This document shows, in pieces, positions 27,602 through 40,500 of a stretch of DNA of 64,000 bases. Position 1 is the stretch's first letter; every line of letters begins with the position of its first letter. This DNA is from Vespula vulgaris (taxonomy: Eukaryota > Arthropoda > Insecta > Hymenoptera > Vespidae): the NCBI RefSeq assembly GCF_905475345.1, contig NC_066596.1, positions 7,373,001 to 7,437,000 of the forward strand. Direction: 5' to 3'. Both the position numbers and the translations under genes were made by a program. The notes beneath the pieces are model-generated. The model had not been told where the DNA came from and searched no databases. It saw only the letters and a program-made list of their open reading frames with translations.

Positions 27602-28916
27602 AGATGGCCAAAATCGCCCTTTTGTCCTCCCGCTAACGTCCCGTCGAGGATTCACCGAGTAACAACGAGCGGAGCAGGCTCCATGTACGGATCGTTAGGA
27701 AGTTAACCTTCCTCATCTTCGTCGCGAGTCGACCTCGCAATTTCACGGTTACGCTTCCATCCGACCAATCGACCTCTTTCCTCTTCCGTTTTCGTTCTCC
27801 CCCTCCCGCCCCCACCCTTTTTCTCGTTACTTCATTCGTAATCGTTCGAGAATCTCGTCCTTTTCTTTAGAGGATCCTTCTAAGTGGATTTCGCGTCCAA
27901 CGAATAGGGTAAAATCGATCGAGCGTAAAAGTAACTTTTCCAAGGACAGAATTTTTCTATTTCGTACCGTTCCTAGAACTCGGGTCTCTGTCTTTAAGCG
28001 GGCACTGCGTAAATCGACCACTCCCCGTCTTCGATTTCCTGTACGGGAATAACGTTGGAAATTGAACATCGATCGGTCATCGTGGAAATACGAGTACGTT
28101 CCCGACGTCGACGCGGAACTAGAACAGAATCCGTGATATTCCGTTAAATATAGCCCTCGTCTTACCTATTTTCGTTCCCGAATAAGAACTCGACGTACTC
28201 GTTCTTCGTTCGCTTAAGAGAGAAAATAAATACGTGAACAAAGTCATACCGAAGATTCTAATAATAATTAATCGACGGTCGAACGCGGAAGAAAGCTCGA
28301 ACGGGTACGGCGTTTCTCTCGACGAGTCCGTGGCTTCCTCGTTTAAAATTTCTTTATATTCGGGGCAAAACCCAACAGAATTCTCCTCGAAGACTTTTCT
28401 CGAGTTTCCTATTTGGCAATTACAATGGTGGGGTGTATCGCGTATGCGCAGTGCGCATCTTCTCTCTTTCGACCCTTGTTCCATCGGATTAGATACAACG
28501 CTAGGAAAGGCTTCGAACGTGCGTCAAATTTCGTTCCACCGTCGAACCGCTTTTTCGATCGAAATTTTTTAAACGCGACAGATCCTTTGAATGTTTCGTT
28601 GCGAAACATTTCGAGCGACAAGCATTTTCCATTTAAACTTGGAACGAACGCATCGAAATACGTCGAACGGATATAACTATCCGATCGTCGACGATCGTCT
28701 ACGAAATTGCCGAAACGTAGAGGGGAAGATTACGCGAAATAGAAAAAAAGCAAAAAAGGAGAGAGAAAGTAGTAAGAACACCGTCGAGAGTACGAACACG
28801 CATAACGGATGATTGTTATTTCGGACTCGCGGCTCGTCGAGAGCAAACACTAGACGGCACCCTCGCGGCAGGGAGAATTTTGCGCCCCCGTAGGCCTCCG
28901 TGCTACCCCATAGGAT

Positions 28917-29028
28917 GGTATATACAGATATACACCGTGGTTACCCGGCCAAGCCTGGGATAGCCACGAGGCAGTCGCGTCGATTTCGTCCGATTCAGTT
29001 TCTCGACGTAGCTTGCTCGAAATCGACG
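28917..29028 (+). promoter_or_regulatory. Possible core promoter (initiator with a DPE-like match)
   Basis: A perfect insect initiator word, TCAGTT, lies at 28995-29000 with the A at 28997. CGACG lies at +28 to +32, four of five matches to the downstream element RGWYV. TATATA lies upstream at about 28918-28925, but 75 bp or so from the initiator, too far to act as its TATA box. The patch is about 1.65 kb before the ATG exon at 30660, so it could start that transcript if a short 5' UTR exon is spliced. Such word matches arise by chance, so confidence is low. Confidence 0.22.
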
Positions 29029-30659
29029 CGGACGCATTTTAAAACGTGCTCGTGAAATCGTAATAAATAATTGATAAAGAGCGAACGAGAGAGGAGAGAG
29101 GGAGAGAATACTTTATCGGTATAGCGTTACTCGTCCCTTTCGAAACTCGAGTAGACGGTGCTTTTGTGCGTGCGTTCTTCGCGTTGCTGACTGTGCACCT
29201 TGCTCCTTGCACGTGCTCTCCTGCAGAAGAAGGAACGAACGAACGTTTCTCTTCCTTTCCATCCTTCTTTCTCCATCCTTTCTTTTGAGAGAAGGAGAGG
29301 AAACATCAGGGCGATAAGGCACGGACGTCGACGCGACGTTCTTCTTGAACATCCTCCGAATTTTCTTCCGGAAATATTTTCCCCGCGTATTTATTAGGAA
29401 AATTTGTATCTTTCGTTATCTCGAGTGGCTCTCCCATCTTTTCCGTATTTTTTGTGTTACGACCTTCTAACGTTTGTTCTTCTCCTTTCGTACAAATTTC
29501 GCAACGTCCGTACGAAGAGTGAAAAAGGAGAAAGAAAGTCGCAAAGATCTTCCGTGCGACAGGATCGCGTTCGGTTTTTCGAGCAAACGCGTTATCGTCG
29601 ATTTCAACGAGCAGCTTAGTCCGTGCTACTCGATGCTTTTAGACGCGTCGCCGAGTGCTATGCGTCGTTAATCTCGATGAACGAACGTGTCAAAGGTTAG
29701 CAAATTACCGGGCGTGACCCTCTGATAATGTGATTTTCATGGAAGGATACCGACGAAAATCGGTAATGGAAGCTTGGAAAATGTGGGAACCGAATGAAAA
29801 TCGATATTTTCTTTCGCTCTTTCTTTCCTCTCTTCTCTCTTGCCTTCTTGCTGTTCGTATGAATTTTTTTTCCCTGCACCTTTTATCAATTTTCTTTTTT
29901 TTTCTCTTTTTTTTCTTCTTTTTTATTCTCGATTTTCTTCTTCCATCGAGGTAATTCGATGTTCCGCATGGTAGCCGTTCGAGGACAGAAAACGATGAAA
30001 AAAAAAAACGTGCGTTTGACAGGCTTTTTCCAAATAAATAGAGTGTCGATGAAATATCAAAGAATTCACCGATTCCGAGCGCGCGCACTTAGGCTTCCAC
30101 TCGAGCTTCCTAAGTCGGAGCTTTTGACTCTATTTCTCTTTTTTATCAGATTCGAAAAAACTTGGTCGTATGTTGTATGGAGGAAAGAAGAGATAAGGGT
30201 AAACACGAAGGAAAGCCGAACCGAATGTTAATAAAAGATTTCTCTTAGACTTTCTTCCACGTTAGGAGGATTTCTTTTTCATTCGTGAATAAAGAATCGC
30301 GAGAGGGTGCATCGATATATACTTTACCGTTTCACCGCGAGTTAAAAATTCCCCTTTTTCTTTTTAAAAGAAGAAGAAGAAAAAGAAAGTAAGGTCGACC
30401 TACAACTCTTTTTTCACTTCGTTTTTACATCGTTGATTTTTATGTTCCTTGATACGTCCTTGATTGAATCGTTGTTTTGTTTTGTTCGCGTATTTCGATA
30501 AAGGCGAACGATGTAAAAAGGAGGACGATGGGAGAAACGCTTGCGTATCTATGTACCAAATCGAGCTCCTTTCTTCGACAAAGTTTTCGTTGATCGAGAA
30601 AGCACAAGACGATCGAAAAGCTTTATCTAGCGCAGTGAACGACGTTAATTTATTCGAGC

Positions 30660-30734
30660 ATGGATAGGAAAAATTCGGAGCCGGGTATGGCCGCTGGATC
30701 TCCTTACACGGGGACGCTTCATCTTCGTTTTAAC
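30660..30734 (+). CDS. Dys: Probable alternative first coding exon of a short dystrophin isoform
   Basis: ATG at 30660 opens 25 codons beginning MDRKNSEPGMAAGSP and ending LHLRFN, then a perfect donor GTAAGT at 30735. An in-frame TGA at 30636 lies eight codons upstream, so translation of this frame must begin at this ATG. The exon ends in phase 0, and the next recognised exon (34124) begins in phase 0, so the two join in frame. A plausible acceptor (TTTATCTAG, ends 30630) would make 30631-30659 part of a spliced 5' UTR. The peptide has no known domain: it is a hydrophilic N-terminus followed by the second helix of the R20-like repeat. In-phase donor, upstream stop and genomic position suggest an isoform start like those known in Drosophila and human. 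Transcript evidence would settle it. Confidence 0.6.
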
Positions 30735-31803
30735 GTAAGTATATTGAAAAGAAAAAGAAAAATTAAAAAAAGAAAGGAAAAGAAAAGAAAAGAAATGAAA
30801 AAACTGCAAAGGACGTGTAGTTCGAATAGGTCGAAACTTTCTTGCCGTTTTGTTTCACTTTATTACTTCGTCTTTCTTTTTTTCGTTTTCCAACCTTTTC
30901 TGATATCGAAAAAGGATACCGGCAGGGAAACTCAAGGATTCTCGTGATTTTAACTTAAATAAAGCAGGCGACTCTTTGAACTAAAGCGTTTTACTAAAGC
31001 GTAGGAAAATTGTGGGAAAATTGTCGCCAATGCCGCTCGTACCACGTTGTATGCTACAAGCATGGAAAAAACTGTTACCATTATTTTTATCCTCTTGTAC
31101 CTTGTCCTATCCTTCTCGCGACTCCTCTTTCATCTCTTCCAGGCGCATGTCCTTCAGACGGCGCATCCTCTCTGAAAGAATTCAGACAGTTTTGTTGTTC
31201 AATAATTTCATAGCAATTCTTTCGGTAGAGGTTGGTTTCCTTTGACACTTTGTACGAGAAAGAACGAGAATAACAAACTTTCGTTTTCTATCTCTTTTTA
31301 TTGGATTTCGTTGCAATAAGACAAAATATACGACAAAGAATTATTTCAAATAGTCCGCGTCCAAAGTTGTACGTTCGTGTCTCGCAAAAACTGCAATTTC
31401 ATATTCGTCTATTTTTTTTTGTTTTTTACCGTCGTCTCTTTAAACGTTTAATCTCTGTCCTGGTTATCGTTTAAATGCACTCGCATCAACGAAAATACGA
31501 TGACGTTTACGAATAGTCCCATGGAAGAAACTTTTAAATTTCGATTCCTTTAAATTTTAATGGGTTCGAGAGACGCGTGAAAGCGATCCATCTTTTTTTT
31601 CTTTCTTTTTTTTCTTTTTCTCTAATATACAAAGAAGGTACACGCGTTCAAATTCCACTCGTGCATCGAATTTTATCGAAAAGGTATTGCATTTCCTTTG
31701 CATCTCGTATTATGGCAAAACTCGTATCTCTATCTTTTTCATCTTGAAAGGGATAACGCGCGCGTCCTCGACATCCTGGCCGACACAAGTTTTTTTTCTC
31801 TCT

Positions 31804-31881
31804 ATCCATCCATCCACCCATCCATCCATCCACCCATCCATCCACCCATCCATCCATCCATCCATCCATCCATCCATCCAT
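31804..31881. repeat. (TCCA)n/(CCCA)n tetranucleotide repeat
   Basis: About 19 units, mostly TCCA with CCCA variants in the first half and a uniform TCCA run in the second. The minus-strand translation is a Met-Asp-Gly-Trp repeat, which is a by-product of the repeat and not a gene. Confidence 0.95.
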
Positions 31882-32772
31882 CTAGTCAGATAGATAGCTA
31901 CGTATCTTCGCGTATGCGCGTTCCACTACTTGCCTATCGATACGTTCGCTATATCTCATTTTGGAGCTACGCAACGATTTTTGCCAGCGTGCTATCGCAC
32001 GAACCTTCTCGCGGATATGACGAAAGTCCTTCCGAGATGCAAGAACGTATTGAATAATACATTAGACGATCGTATAATTTTCGCAAACTCACGTCGACTT
32101 AGAAGCCAACTACTTACGGTTCTCCTTCATTTCTCTTACCTGATATTCTACCTCGTGGCTGTAACGAAAGGTTTCACGAAAAGTCTTCGCTTATGGGAGA
32201 ATATTTTTCATAGTCGTAGAAGTTAACGGTCGTTCTAGAGGTGAAGCGGAAGCGAGAGTTGGCCCGTTCCGGTGACCTGTAACCAGTAATTTATCTGCGG
32301 AACCGCAAAGTCGAGAAGGGTATCCCATGGTCGTCGGAGGAAGTTCGCGTTAAGATATAAGACACCTTTGGTCTCCTTTCAATTACCCTTTTAATTGGAT
32401 TCGGACCTTAACAACCGGTCTTTGTCTTCTCTTTCTTCTCGTTATGATATCCTTGGCGAAAGAAAAAGTTTAGATTACAGGGGCAACTTTATTGCTGTCA
32501 AAGGTTAACGAGACTGTCATAGCGTTTTGATCCCTCAAAGCGTAAATTCAAAGTTCGTTGCAAGTAATAAAATATAATATTTCGTTTGATCGTTCGAGAT
32601 AACGAAGTACGTAAAATTGCATCGTCTTTTTCTTTTTTTTTTAGAATATAATCTTGTATAAAATAACAATAAGAATAATAATTATAGGGACTATTAATAA
32701 TCCTTATCGTTTAACTCAAAGTTGAAAGTAAGTTTACGAGACGTTTATGTAGCGGGTGGTTCGGTCGATGGG

Positions 32773-32803
<31 letters not shown>
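32773..32803. repeat. (GAC)n trinucleotide repeat
   Basis: About ten GAC units in intron sequence 1.3 kb before the next exon. Confidence 0.9.
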
Positions 32804-34123
32804 TCGACTATTATAGAACGACGCGCGTGCATCTCACCGAGTGGTTGTGACACGGAAGTACTCTACGATCGATGATAGGAGTAGTACGTAAATAACTCAC
32901 GTCTGTTCGAGCGTACTTACATCGCTCTGGAAACATGTTCGCGTTTGATTCTTAACGCGTTTAACATCGAGTCAATGTAGCTATGATAAGCGAGCAAGAA
33001 TATGTAAGACGCGAGAACAAGCTTGGACGAAGAGGAGAGACGTTTAGATTTCTCGTCAAAAAGGAAAAGAGAATCTAATTTTGAAAATGCGTACGTTCAA
33101 AGGACGGCTTAACGCAGCCTCGGTGATATTCCGCCGGCAGTTTGCGTAGATCCTGGAGTACCGTGCTGCGAGAGTATACACACACCCTCCCGCGAGTACC
33201 TCCGTGGAGTACCGCGGAGAGGAGTAGTCGAGATCAATGCGCGTGCATACGCGTGCGGCTTACCGCCGCGAGTAGAAGCCAAGCGTCCCGTACCGGATTT
33301 CTCGTTAGACATCGATAGGTCGATAGAACCTCGATTACCGACCCATTTCGTTTCCAGTTCGATTTATCAGAGTCATTAGACCGAGAGTTTTCGTTCGAAT
33401 TTTCCACGAGAGAAGAATTAACGCGAACGTTCAAACGCGTTTATTTTCGATCTAATCAACTTCCTGTATTACCCGCCAACTATTTCAGGCTCCTCGCTCT
33501 TTCGATATTTTTACAAGTGCATTAGCGAGATTGAAAGGCCGTGCTTTTCGTTTTAAAAAAATTACTTGCGAATCGACCTTCCTATATTATGTACGTAGTG
33601 TACACAGGTATCCACGTGTTGTATTTACTCTTTTCGATTACTCTTATCATTACGTTGTGTGCCGCTTAGTCGAATGAAATCACGCGACGGGGGAAAGAAA
33701 AAGGGGGAGGGGAAAAAGCATTGCGAGAATCGAGATTAAACTTTGCCAAATCCCACGACGATTAATTTAAAGCCTGCTCCGAATGCAGTGGCATTAGGAC
33801 CGACAAGAGATTTCGAATGGTAAAGAGATATTCATTCGTTCTCCATTCTTTTATCTCGTGCTACCGAGGTTCAACAAGACATCGCACGATTATTGTTTCC
33901 CCGATCCTCTTAAATCTTCCGGCGCGGCTCACATTTTCTCACCTCGGTGCTTTTGAATATTGCACCGACACGAGAATAAAATAATTCTTACGATCGGACC
34001 GGGGAGATATTTCGGAGGGACGTTGCCGCTTTAAGCGACCCAAGATCTTCGTTCGAGATCTTTACGCCGGAGGACTTTACATTTTTAATGCATTTTTAAC
34101 GTTACTACTTTTCGACCTTGCAG

Positions 34124-34229
34124 AACGTCTTGCGAGAGTTGGAGCAGAAAAAGCCACAATTGGACGAACTCGTTCACACTGCGGAAAATCTTCGTGCCGA
34201 TACGAACAGACAGCAATTACATGGCAAAG
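34124..34229 (+). CDS. Dys: Dystrophin exon: spectrin repeat R20-like, helix B
   Basis: A 106-nt exon with acceptor CCTTGCAG (ends 34123) and donor GTAAAG (34230). It starts in phase 0 and ends after one base of a codon. The peptide reads NVLRELEQKKPQLDELV, then HTAENLRADTN, then RQQLHGK. It matches the second helix of human repeat 20, where an LEQRRPQLEEL segment occupies the same place. Human exon 52, recalled as 118 nt, starts and ends in the same phases, so the intron positions appear conserved while this exon is four codons shorter. It can be joined either to the long-isoform exon at 24666 or to the candidate alternative start at 30660. Confidence 0.95.
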
Positions 34230-35730
34230 GTAAAGTGTTCCTTTATTTTTCTCCCTTTCTTTCGCAAAATAATGCACTCGGGCGTGATTATTTTTCTAAG
34301 ATCCTCTTCGCGGATATCGCCGGATCGGGAACAAGAAGCGACAAATTCCATTACTTGGCTCATCCAAACTTTAATCGACGCGATCTTAACGAGTTTCTGT
34401 CGTCATAATTGATACTACCGGTGCAGGCGTGTTCCTCGTTTGCCGAGCACTTCCATTATACGAACGAATTTCACAAGTTCAATCATCGATATCGATCGGG
34501 GGCCGACGTTACGTTCTACGAAAATTTACATTTCGTTCGTCGTAGCGTCGTACCGTCGTGCCGGCGTAACGCGTTACAAATACTTTTTTTCGATTTGATC
34601 CGGCGACTGTGTTCGCGTATCGGAGGCAATCAAGGAAATTTCTTGACGATGCGTCGGGCGTATCGCAGGGTTCTCGACGATATCGATTTGCGGGTTTGAA
34701 TTTTCACGCGTACCCGTACGATTCAAAGTCGAGCAGGAGATTACCTACCGGTGGTGGTGACGTTAATTGTTTCAAGGGTCCTGGAAAATTCTCTCCCTCG
34801 ATGCCTGGCATTGTTCGCTCTGTATTAGCGACATGGTACTCGTCGCTCTCGTCTTGTTTCGTGCCTGTTATATTATAGTCGGACGATTCTTTCGCTCATT
34901 GTTCTCGCCGAGCGCCCGTTTCGTCTAGCTTTAGGGGCTGGAAGGCTGTTTAGGAAACGAAGAGGATGCTGCGGAGACGACGTTTCTTTCGAACGCGAAA
35001 CGTCTTCGCGGTAAAACGTGGCAAAATTACGTCGACGCGGTAAAATTATTTAGTCGTCTGGAGACTAATCGCACCATCGAAATACGACGGGAACGCGAAT
35101 GCGGTGAAAAGAGATTGTTCGATGGCGCGGAGTCTTGCCTATGGTTGGCTACCTGGCCACTTTAATTACGAGCACGAAACGTATGGGACATGCTAAAACG
35201 CGCGCATTCAACGTAACCCTTTCAGTCTGTCACGGATTCTACGGCAAGTTATATGCTTGCCAAGACTCGAGTGCTTGTTTTATGTGGCGTTAACTCGCGC
35301 TCACGGTCTTGAGCTCGCCTCCGCAAATTTGTTGGCTAGCTCGCTTCGAGGCACGACGCTTGGGGTCAGACTCGAGTCCCGTCCACCCCTATTCCCCCTT
35401 TCCCGTTCTTTCCGTTCTTGAACTCTTTCGCGCTCTTTGTACTCGATCGTTTCTCTCGGTCGAAAAGAAATTTTACGCGACACCGTTTTAAGATACCTAT
35501 CGTTGTCGTTCCTTCGTAGATTTTCACGCTTGGATCGTCCGTCACGCGATTATCTCGCGATGAAACATCTTACCCGATGCACGTGATTATACGAAAAATA
35601 TTCGAGGCCGGAAATGCGTGTATTCCGACGAATCGAGAGCTAAATCGATTTTTTTTTCAACGACGTTATCGCGTTAGATCGCATACGCGTACGTACAGGC
35701 GCGTTGTCGTCGATGCTAATGTATTCATCT

Positions 35731-35732
<2 letters not shown>

Positions 35733-35769
<37 letters not shown>

Positions 35770-35776
35770 GTCTCTC
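35733..35776. repeat. (CT)n microsatellite with CTGT tail
   Basis: About 16 CT units followed by two CTGT units. Confidence 0.9.
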
Positions 35777-35982
35777 ATCTGTCTTTGATAACGCGACAAC
35801 TTCGTTTCGCAATCCGTCGTCGGCTTAACGCGTTTCCCGTTGATGCGAACGATCGGATATGTCGCAAGGCGTTCGAGTAAAGTAGAAAGGTCTGCGCGCG
35901 GTCGGACACGAGATCGAACGTGAAAATCGATTTCCTACGCTCGTTGATCCACCGTGTAATTTTCTGCAAGAGCAGTTTCCTT

Positions 35983-35997
35983 GGGGGGGGGGGGGGG
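35983..35997. repeat. G15 homopolymer
   Basis: Fifteen consecutive G residues on the plus strand, which would be present in the pre-mRNA. The run is long enough to form a G-quadruplex, but its exact length is also prone to sequencing error. Confidence 0.85.
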
Positions 35998-37570
35998 AAT
36001 TTTTCACGATCGTCGTTTCAGCGATTCGCGGCGAGAAGTCTCTTCGATCGAAAGTTTTGCGAGGAACGTCGAATTAACGTTTCTTCGTTTTATGGAGCAC
36101 ATTCCTCTTGATAATGGAGACCGACCGCTCGACGTCTCTCGACTTCGAGACCAAAGTGGTGCTACCTACTTTGTTATACGTCTTTTCGGATCCTTCTCGT
36201 AGTAGTTACGGATCCGCTTTCAAAAAGCGACCTTCCTTTTGAAAGGAATAAAGGATTCGTGGACTTGGAACAGGGGAGCGAATCGAGCTCGGTTTTATTA
36301 CAGCTGTTCGTGAATTTACATCTTGGACCGAAATCGTCGAGTTTCTCGAGTCGATCGTTCGATCTCTAAAGACGATTCTTTCGAGGCTACGTAATACGAG
36401 GGTGTCGTTTATCCAAACAGTCGCGATCTCGAGCGCATTGTCGGCGGAGTCATTAGAATCGAGCTTTTCCATTCTGTACACGCGACCCTTGTGACAAGAA
36501 CGCGATGACGATGCACGGCGATAGCGTTCGGCCCTCGTCACGGGCAGGAACCAATGAAAAGGACGCTTTAAAGGGCCGGACGAGCGTATACACGTGCTTT
36601 CCTATGTATTACGGCTCGATGGTCAGGGGTATGTCACCCCAAGGGTTAAACTATGTCAATAATGCAGCCCATTCTTGTCGCGTTACCAAGGTGCATCGTC
36701 CGTACCACTCTCGCTCGACGCTTGACCCTTTTGACAATGCCCGACCAAGTGTTTTCCTTTCGGACAATGCCGTATGCTTGTTCCCTCTCGCCGTCCCTCG
36801 CGTCGATTCGTTGCTAATATTTTTTAAACTTCAAAGTCGTGGGATCGATTCGAGGCAAGATGAATAGTTTCGTTCCTAAAATAATTACGTTTCTTTTAAA
36901 GACGGAAAGGTGTTTCGTCTCGGATAAATCCATGGGGACGATTCGACGGAGACAAAACTTTGCCCGGGACTCTTCGCTCTCGTTAACGGCATCCTCGCTT
37001 CTTGGCGTTTTGCAATTACCTCGAATCTATTGCAACTTAGGACTTCGCATATCGTTCCAAATTGCACGCACTTAGGCCTGACATACTGCGCGACTCGAGG
37101 ATCTCTAACTTCTCCCGTAATTGCTTAATTATGTCAATTAATGAGCGAACTAGAGAGATAAGTGATCTCTCTCATTCATCGCGAGAAACTTTTCATTACT
37201 CTCGTTACTCTCGCGCAAATATAAAATCGACCGACTGCAACTTGGGTCTTCTCGATCGATTTTTTATCTCCCGCTCGTTCTCTCTTTTTCTTTCCTCTTT
37301 TCTTTTTTTTTTCTCTTCGTTTATCCATTCCCATTCTTCCACGTCTTACTTCGAAATCTTGGAAGCGGAGCGAAACGGCATCGCTCATCCCGGAGAAAAT
37401 CGCACCGTTTTATTGTTGGCTCTCGGGTGGTGTGCGTGTCGGCGGATAAATAATATGATAAAGACTCGAAGCTTTCAGAGGAATTGAGAAGGCAGCCACA
37501 GGGATGGACGGATACTTTTCTTTCTTTATTTCTTGCCCTGTGTACTTTGCATCGCATTAAGATCGGCCGG

Positions 37571-37592
37571 CTCTCTCTCTCTCTCTCTCTCT
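37571..37592. repeat. (CT)n microsatellite
   Basis: About 11 CT units in the 22-kb intron. Confidence 0.9.
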
Positions 37593-40500
37593 TCCTCCCG
37601 TCCGTAAATAAAATTACGAAATAGGACGAGCGACCGATGGAGGTTTTTCGAATGAAATGCGAAAACGATTCGTTGCATCGACGAGTTGCGTCGACGGAAT
37701 TATCTTCCGTTATAGCTTTCCATTTGGCGATTACTCGCAATGATAATTATTTTCTCGTAGTTCTGTTTCGTAATTAATAGAGCGTGAGTCGTTCAATTAG
37801 ATCGGGTTGGATCGAACGTGTGCTAAATAAATCTTGAACGTTCGAACCCTCGTTTCAATTGCTAAAAAGTCATTTTAAAAACGTTGGTCTTACGGCGCGA
37901 CAGAGATATTTTTTTATCTCGAGTTTATTATTAACACGTTTTCGCACATCCACGCTCGTAGTACATTAGCAGTAGAGTTACCGAGAGTAAACGGAGTATA
38001 ATTAATTAGTCTCGCGAAAAGATAAAAGCCGGACGGTTAATGGCTCGTCTCCTTTAACTCTCCTCACTGCGAGCTATTTCTCCCCGCCTCCCAAGTTGCT
38101 TTATCCGACTTGAAACGGGGGATCTAAAAAGTTGTACGTCGAGGGCAGAAGCAATTTTTGATTTGAGAAAAGAAGAGGAAGGAGAAAGAAGGAGAGGAAA
38201 GAGAAGTCTTTATTTCGTATCGCAGGAAGGCCTAGAACGTTTGGAACAAGGCGGAAGAAGGTAGGAAATGGGAAGGGAGGGGGGGATAAGCGGGGTAGAG
38301 TCCGAAAGTATAATGGGAAATCGTTGATGGAGACATTATGCCTCCTCCATTACACGCGATGAGAGAAAAGCTGTTCCGCGGGCAATAAAGGGCGTGTCTT
38401 TTCGCGAAAAGCCGCTTTTCCCGTTTCTGACCTATCGCGTCGGAAGTTGATCTCCTTCCGTTGTTAGCGAACGACGCACATGCTTTCCGTGTCCGATCGA
38501 TTATCAAAGGAATGCAGCAAGATCGATAACGATTCATAGAATGTTTTCAGCGACGAGCTAAGAAAGACGCCGGAACGTAAAAAATGGAATATAAGAACGG
38601 ATGAATATGTTTCACCCTTCTATTTCGGATTCGCTAGACAAAAAGAGGACATTTTCCTCTAAAAAATGGTCTTTCTCTTAAGTTTTTACGACTTTCCGTC
38701 CCGCGAATATGCAGCGTTGTTATTTGCAATTCATAATTCGAGTAAACACCCTGTGCGAGTACTACGGGCGTACGCGTCGTAGTAAATAGAAAAAAACTGT
38801 TTACGTCAGCCAGCTGGGTCGCGTAAATTCCAAGAATTTATGTGGGTCAGTGCGTCAATGACACCTCCCGAAAGAAATCATGTGGGTCATTGGGTCAACT
38901 AACTTTGCATCGACAAATCTCCGGAACCGAAAGTCGTAGAGATTCGAAGAAAAGACCATTGCAAGGGATAATTATTTCTTTGTCACCTCGTTGTATTTTC
39001 AACACTCGTACAACAACTTTTTGTAAGCGATTTGTTAGAAACGATTTATTGGAATTTTTTTTTTTTTTTAACAATCAACGCATACAACGAACAATTTCTT
39101 TGTAAATGATCTTTAAGAAGAGATCTTTTCCGTTTCCACGAGCGAACGCTAAGATTCGCGCATAGAAGCAGTTTTTGGTAAAAGAAATTTCCAATTTCTT
39201 TCTAACGCCGCATAATCTTTGTATGGACGAATACGCGGATGCGCGTTAAAAACAATTTGTTACAACTAACAATGCACGTGTAGATAGGAGCGATACATCA
39301 TCGTTTAGGTTTTCTTTCGATTATCCGAGCGTAATTTATTCTGGCGTAACGATCGTGGGCGGGTGCGGGCGATCGCCGTCGTACACGAAGATTTTTCAAT
39401 TCCGTACGGACAGCGTGGACCGGCGTGCGTGCTTGGATATTGATTTGCGAATGATTTATATACGATGCCGTAATATCGTGTCTTCCCATTTCTTCTCTCG
39501 ACAAAACCCCTCCATCGTCGTGTAGCGAACTAACGGGACTTTGCGGCGCTCTTAAGGGAATCCGTCCCAGAGCGTATCAATGCGCTTTCCACGTTCCATT
39601 CCTTTTTTCTTCGAACGTTCAAGAGCGCTCGACGTTCCGCGAGATTTATGACTTTCGTTCTAATCTATCCTTGCGCATCCTGCCCGTCGTCGATCGCATT
39701 TCTACGACGCCGTTGGATCTCGTCTTATTTCCTAACGAAACCGATACTCGACTCGATCTCTCTTCTTCGTTTATCGAAGCGGCGTACAAGACCCAAGCTA
39801 ATATTCATACCTTGATCCGGCAACGATCAGTCTTTTTCACGTCCCACGTAAAAGGCTTATCTCGTCGCTTCCGGTGTAATGCTTTGCGGAAAGGTTGGAA
39901 CATGATTTTTCCTTCCCCTATCTTTTTCCCTCTCTCTTTCTCATCGTCTACCATGGGCTTTTTATCTTTTGTACGGTTCTAGTTGGTAGATTTTTCTTAA
40001 CGATTAGTCGGTAGACGACGTTTAACGACAACGTAAAGTATTGCGAAAGCGGATATTCGAAAGCTAACGGTTTCGTTCCGTTTAGTGCGCAGCACACATA
40101 GGATCGAACTATCAAAAGGATTTCCGGGGCGAGAAGACGGACAATACTTACTAATACCGTCTAATGGCGCTCGCTGTAGCCTCTCGCGGTAATAGGCTCT
40201 ACGCGATAACGAAACGAGATCGTACGCAAGGGCATTAGATAAATTAATCGGGACGTTGCGTTGTACTGCGTTATTAACGAGATCGACGGACAGGCTCGTA
40301 GAGAACTAATGCATCGCGGGAATGAAAATTCAATGCGTACCGCCGAAATAGCATCCTCGGGATAGCGAAATGGGATTTAATTTCGAACGTTGTTTCTTAC
40401 TTTCAACTAGTCGCTTTTGAAGCGATTGAACGTCAAATGAAACGAAAGCTAGGATCGGGTTGAAAATTCGCTCACGTTGAAAGGGTCGCCGCAATCGCGA

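Larger units (their letters stand above)
24765..34123 (+). other. Dys: Dys intron, 9.4 kb, with a probable alternative first exon
   Basis: The intron runs from donor GTGAGT to acceptor CCTTGCAG. It is mostly CpG-rich intron with simple repeats: (TTTC)n at 26861-26916, (AG)n at 27571-27598, (TCCA)n at 31804-31881 and (GAC)n at 32773-32803. It also contains a promoter-like patch near 28.9-29.0 kb and an ATG exon at 30660-30734, described separately. In the other parts I see no coding. Confidence 0.85.

Noticed and set aside
31648..31893. Short frames with repeated Met-Asp-Gly-Trp (minus) or His-Pro-Ser-Ile (plus)
   Set aside because: They are direct translations of the TCCA tetranucleotide repeat.
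36505..36867. A 120-codon plus-strand frame in the 22-kb intron
   Set aside because: No acceptor or donor pair in phase and no recognisable family. The apparent peptide order does not resemble spectrin repeats.
37848..37868. tRNA T-loop-like word GTTCGAACCC, and another on the minus strand near 47870
   Set aside because: The flanking bases cannot form the 5-bp T stem and no A box or acceptor stem lies at the right distance.
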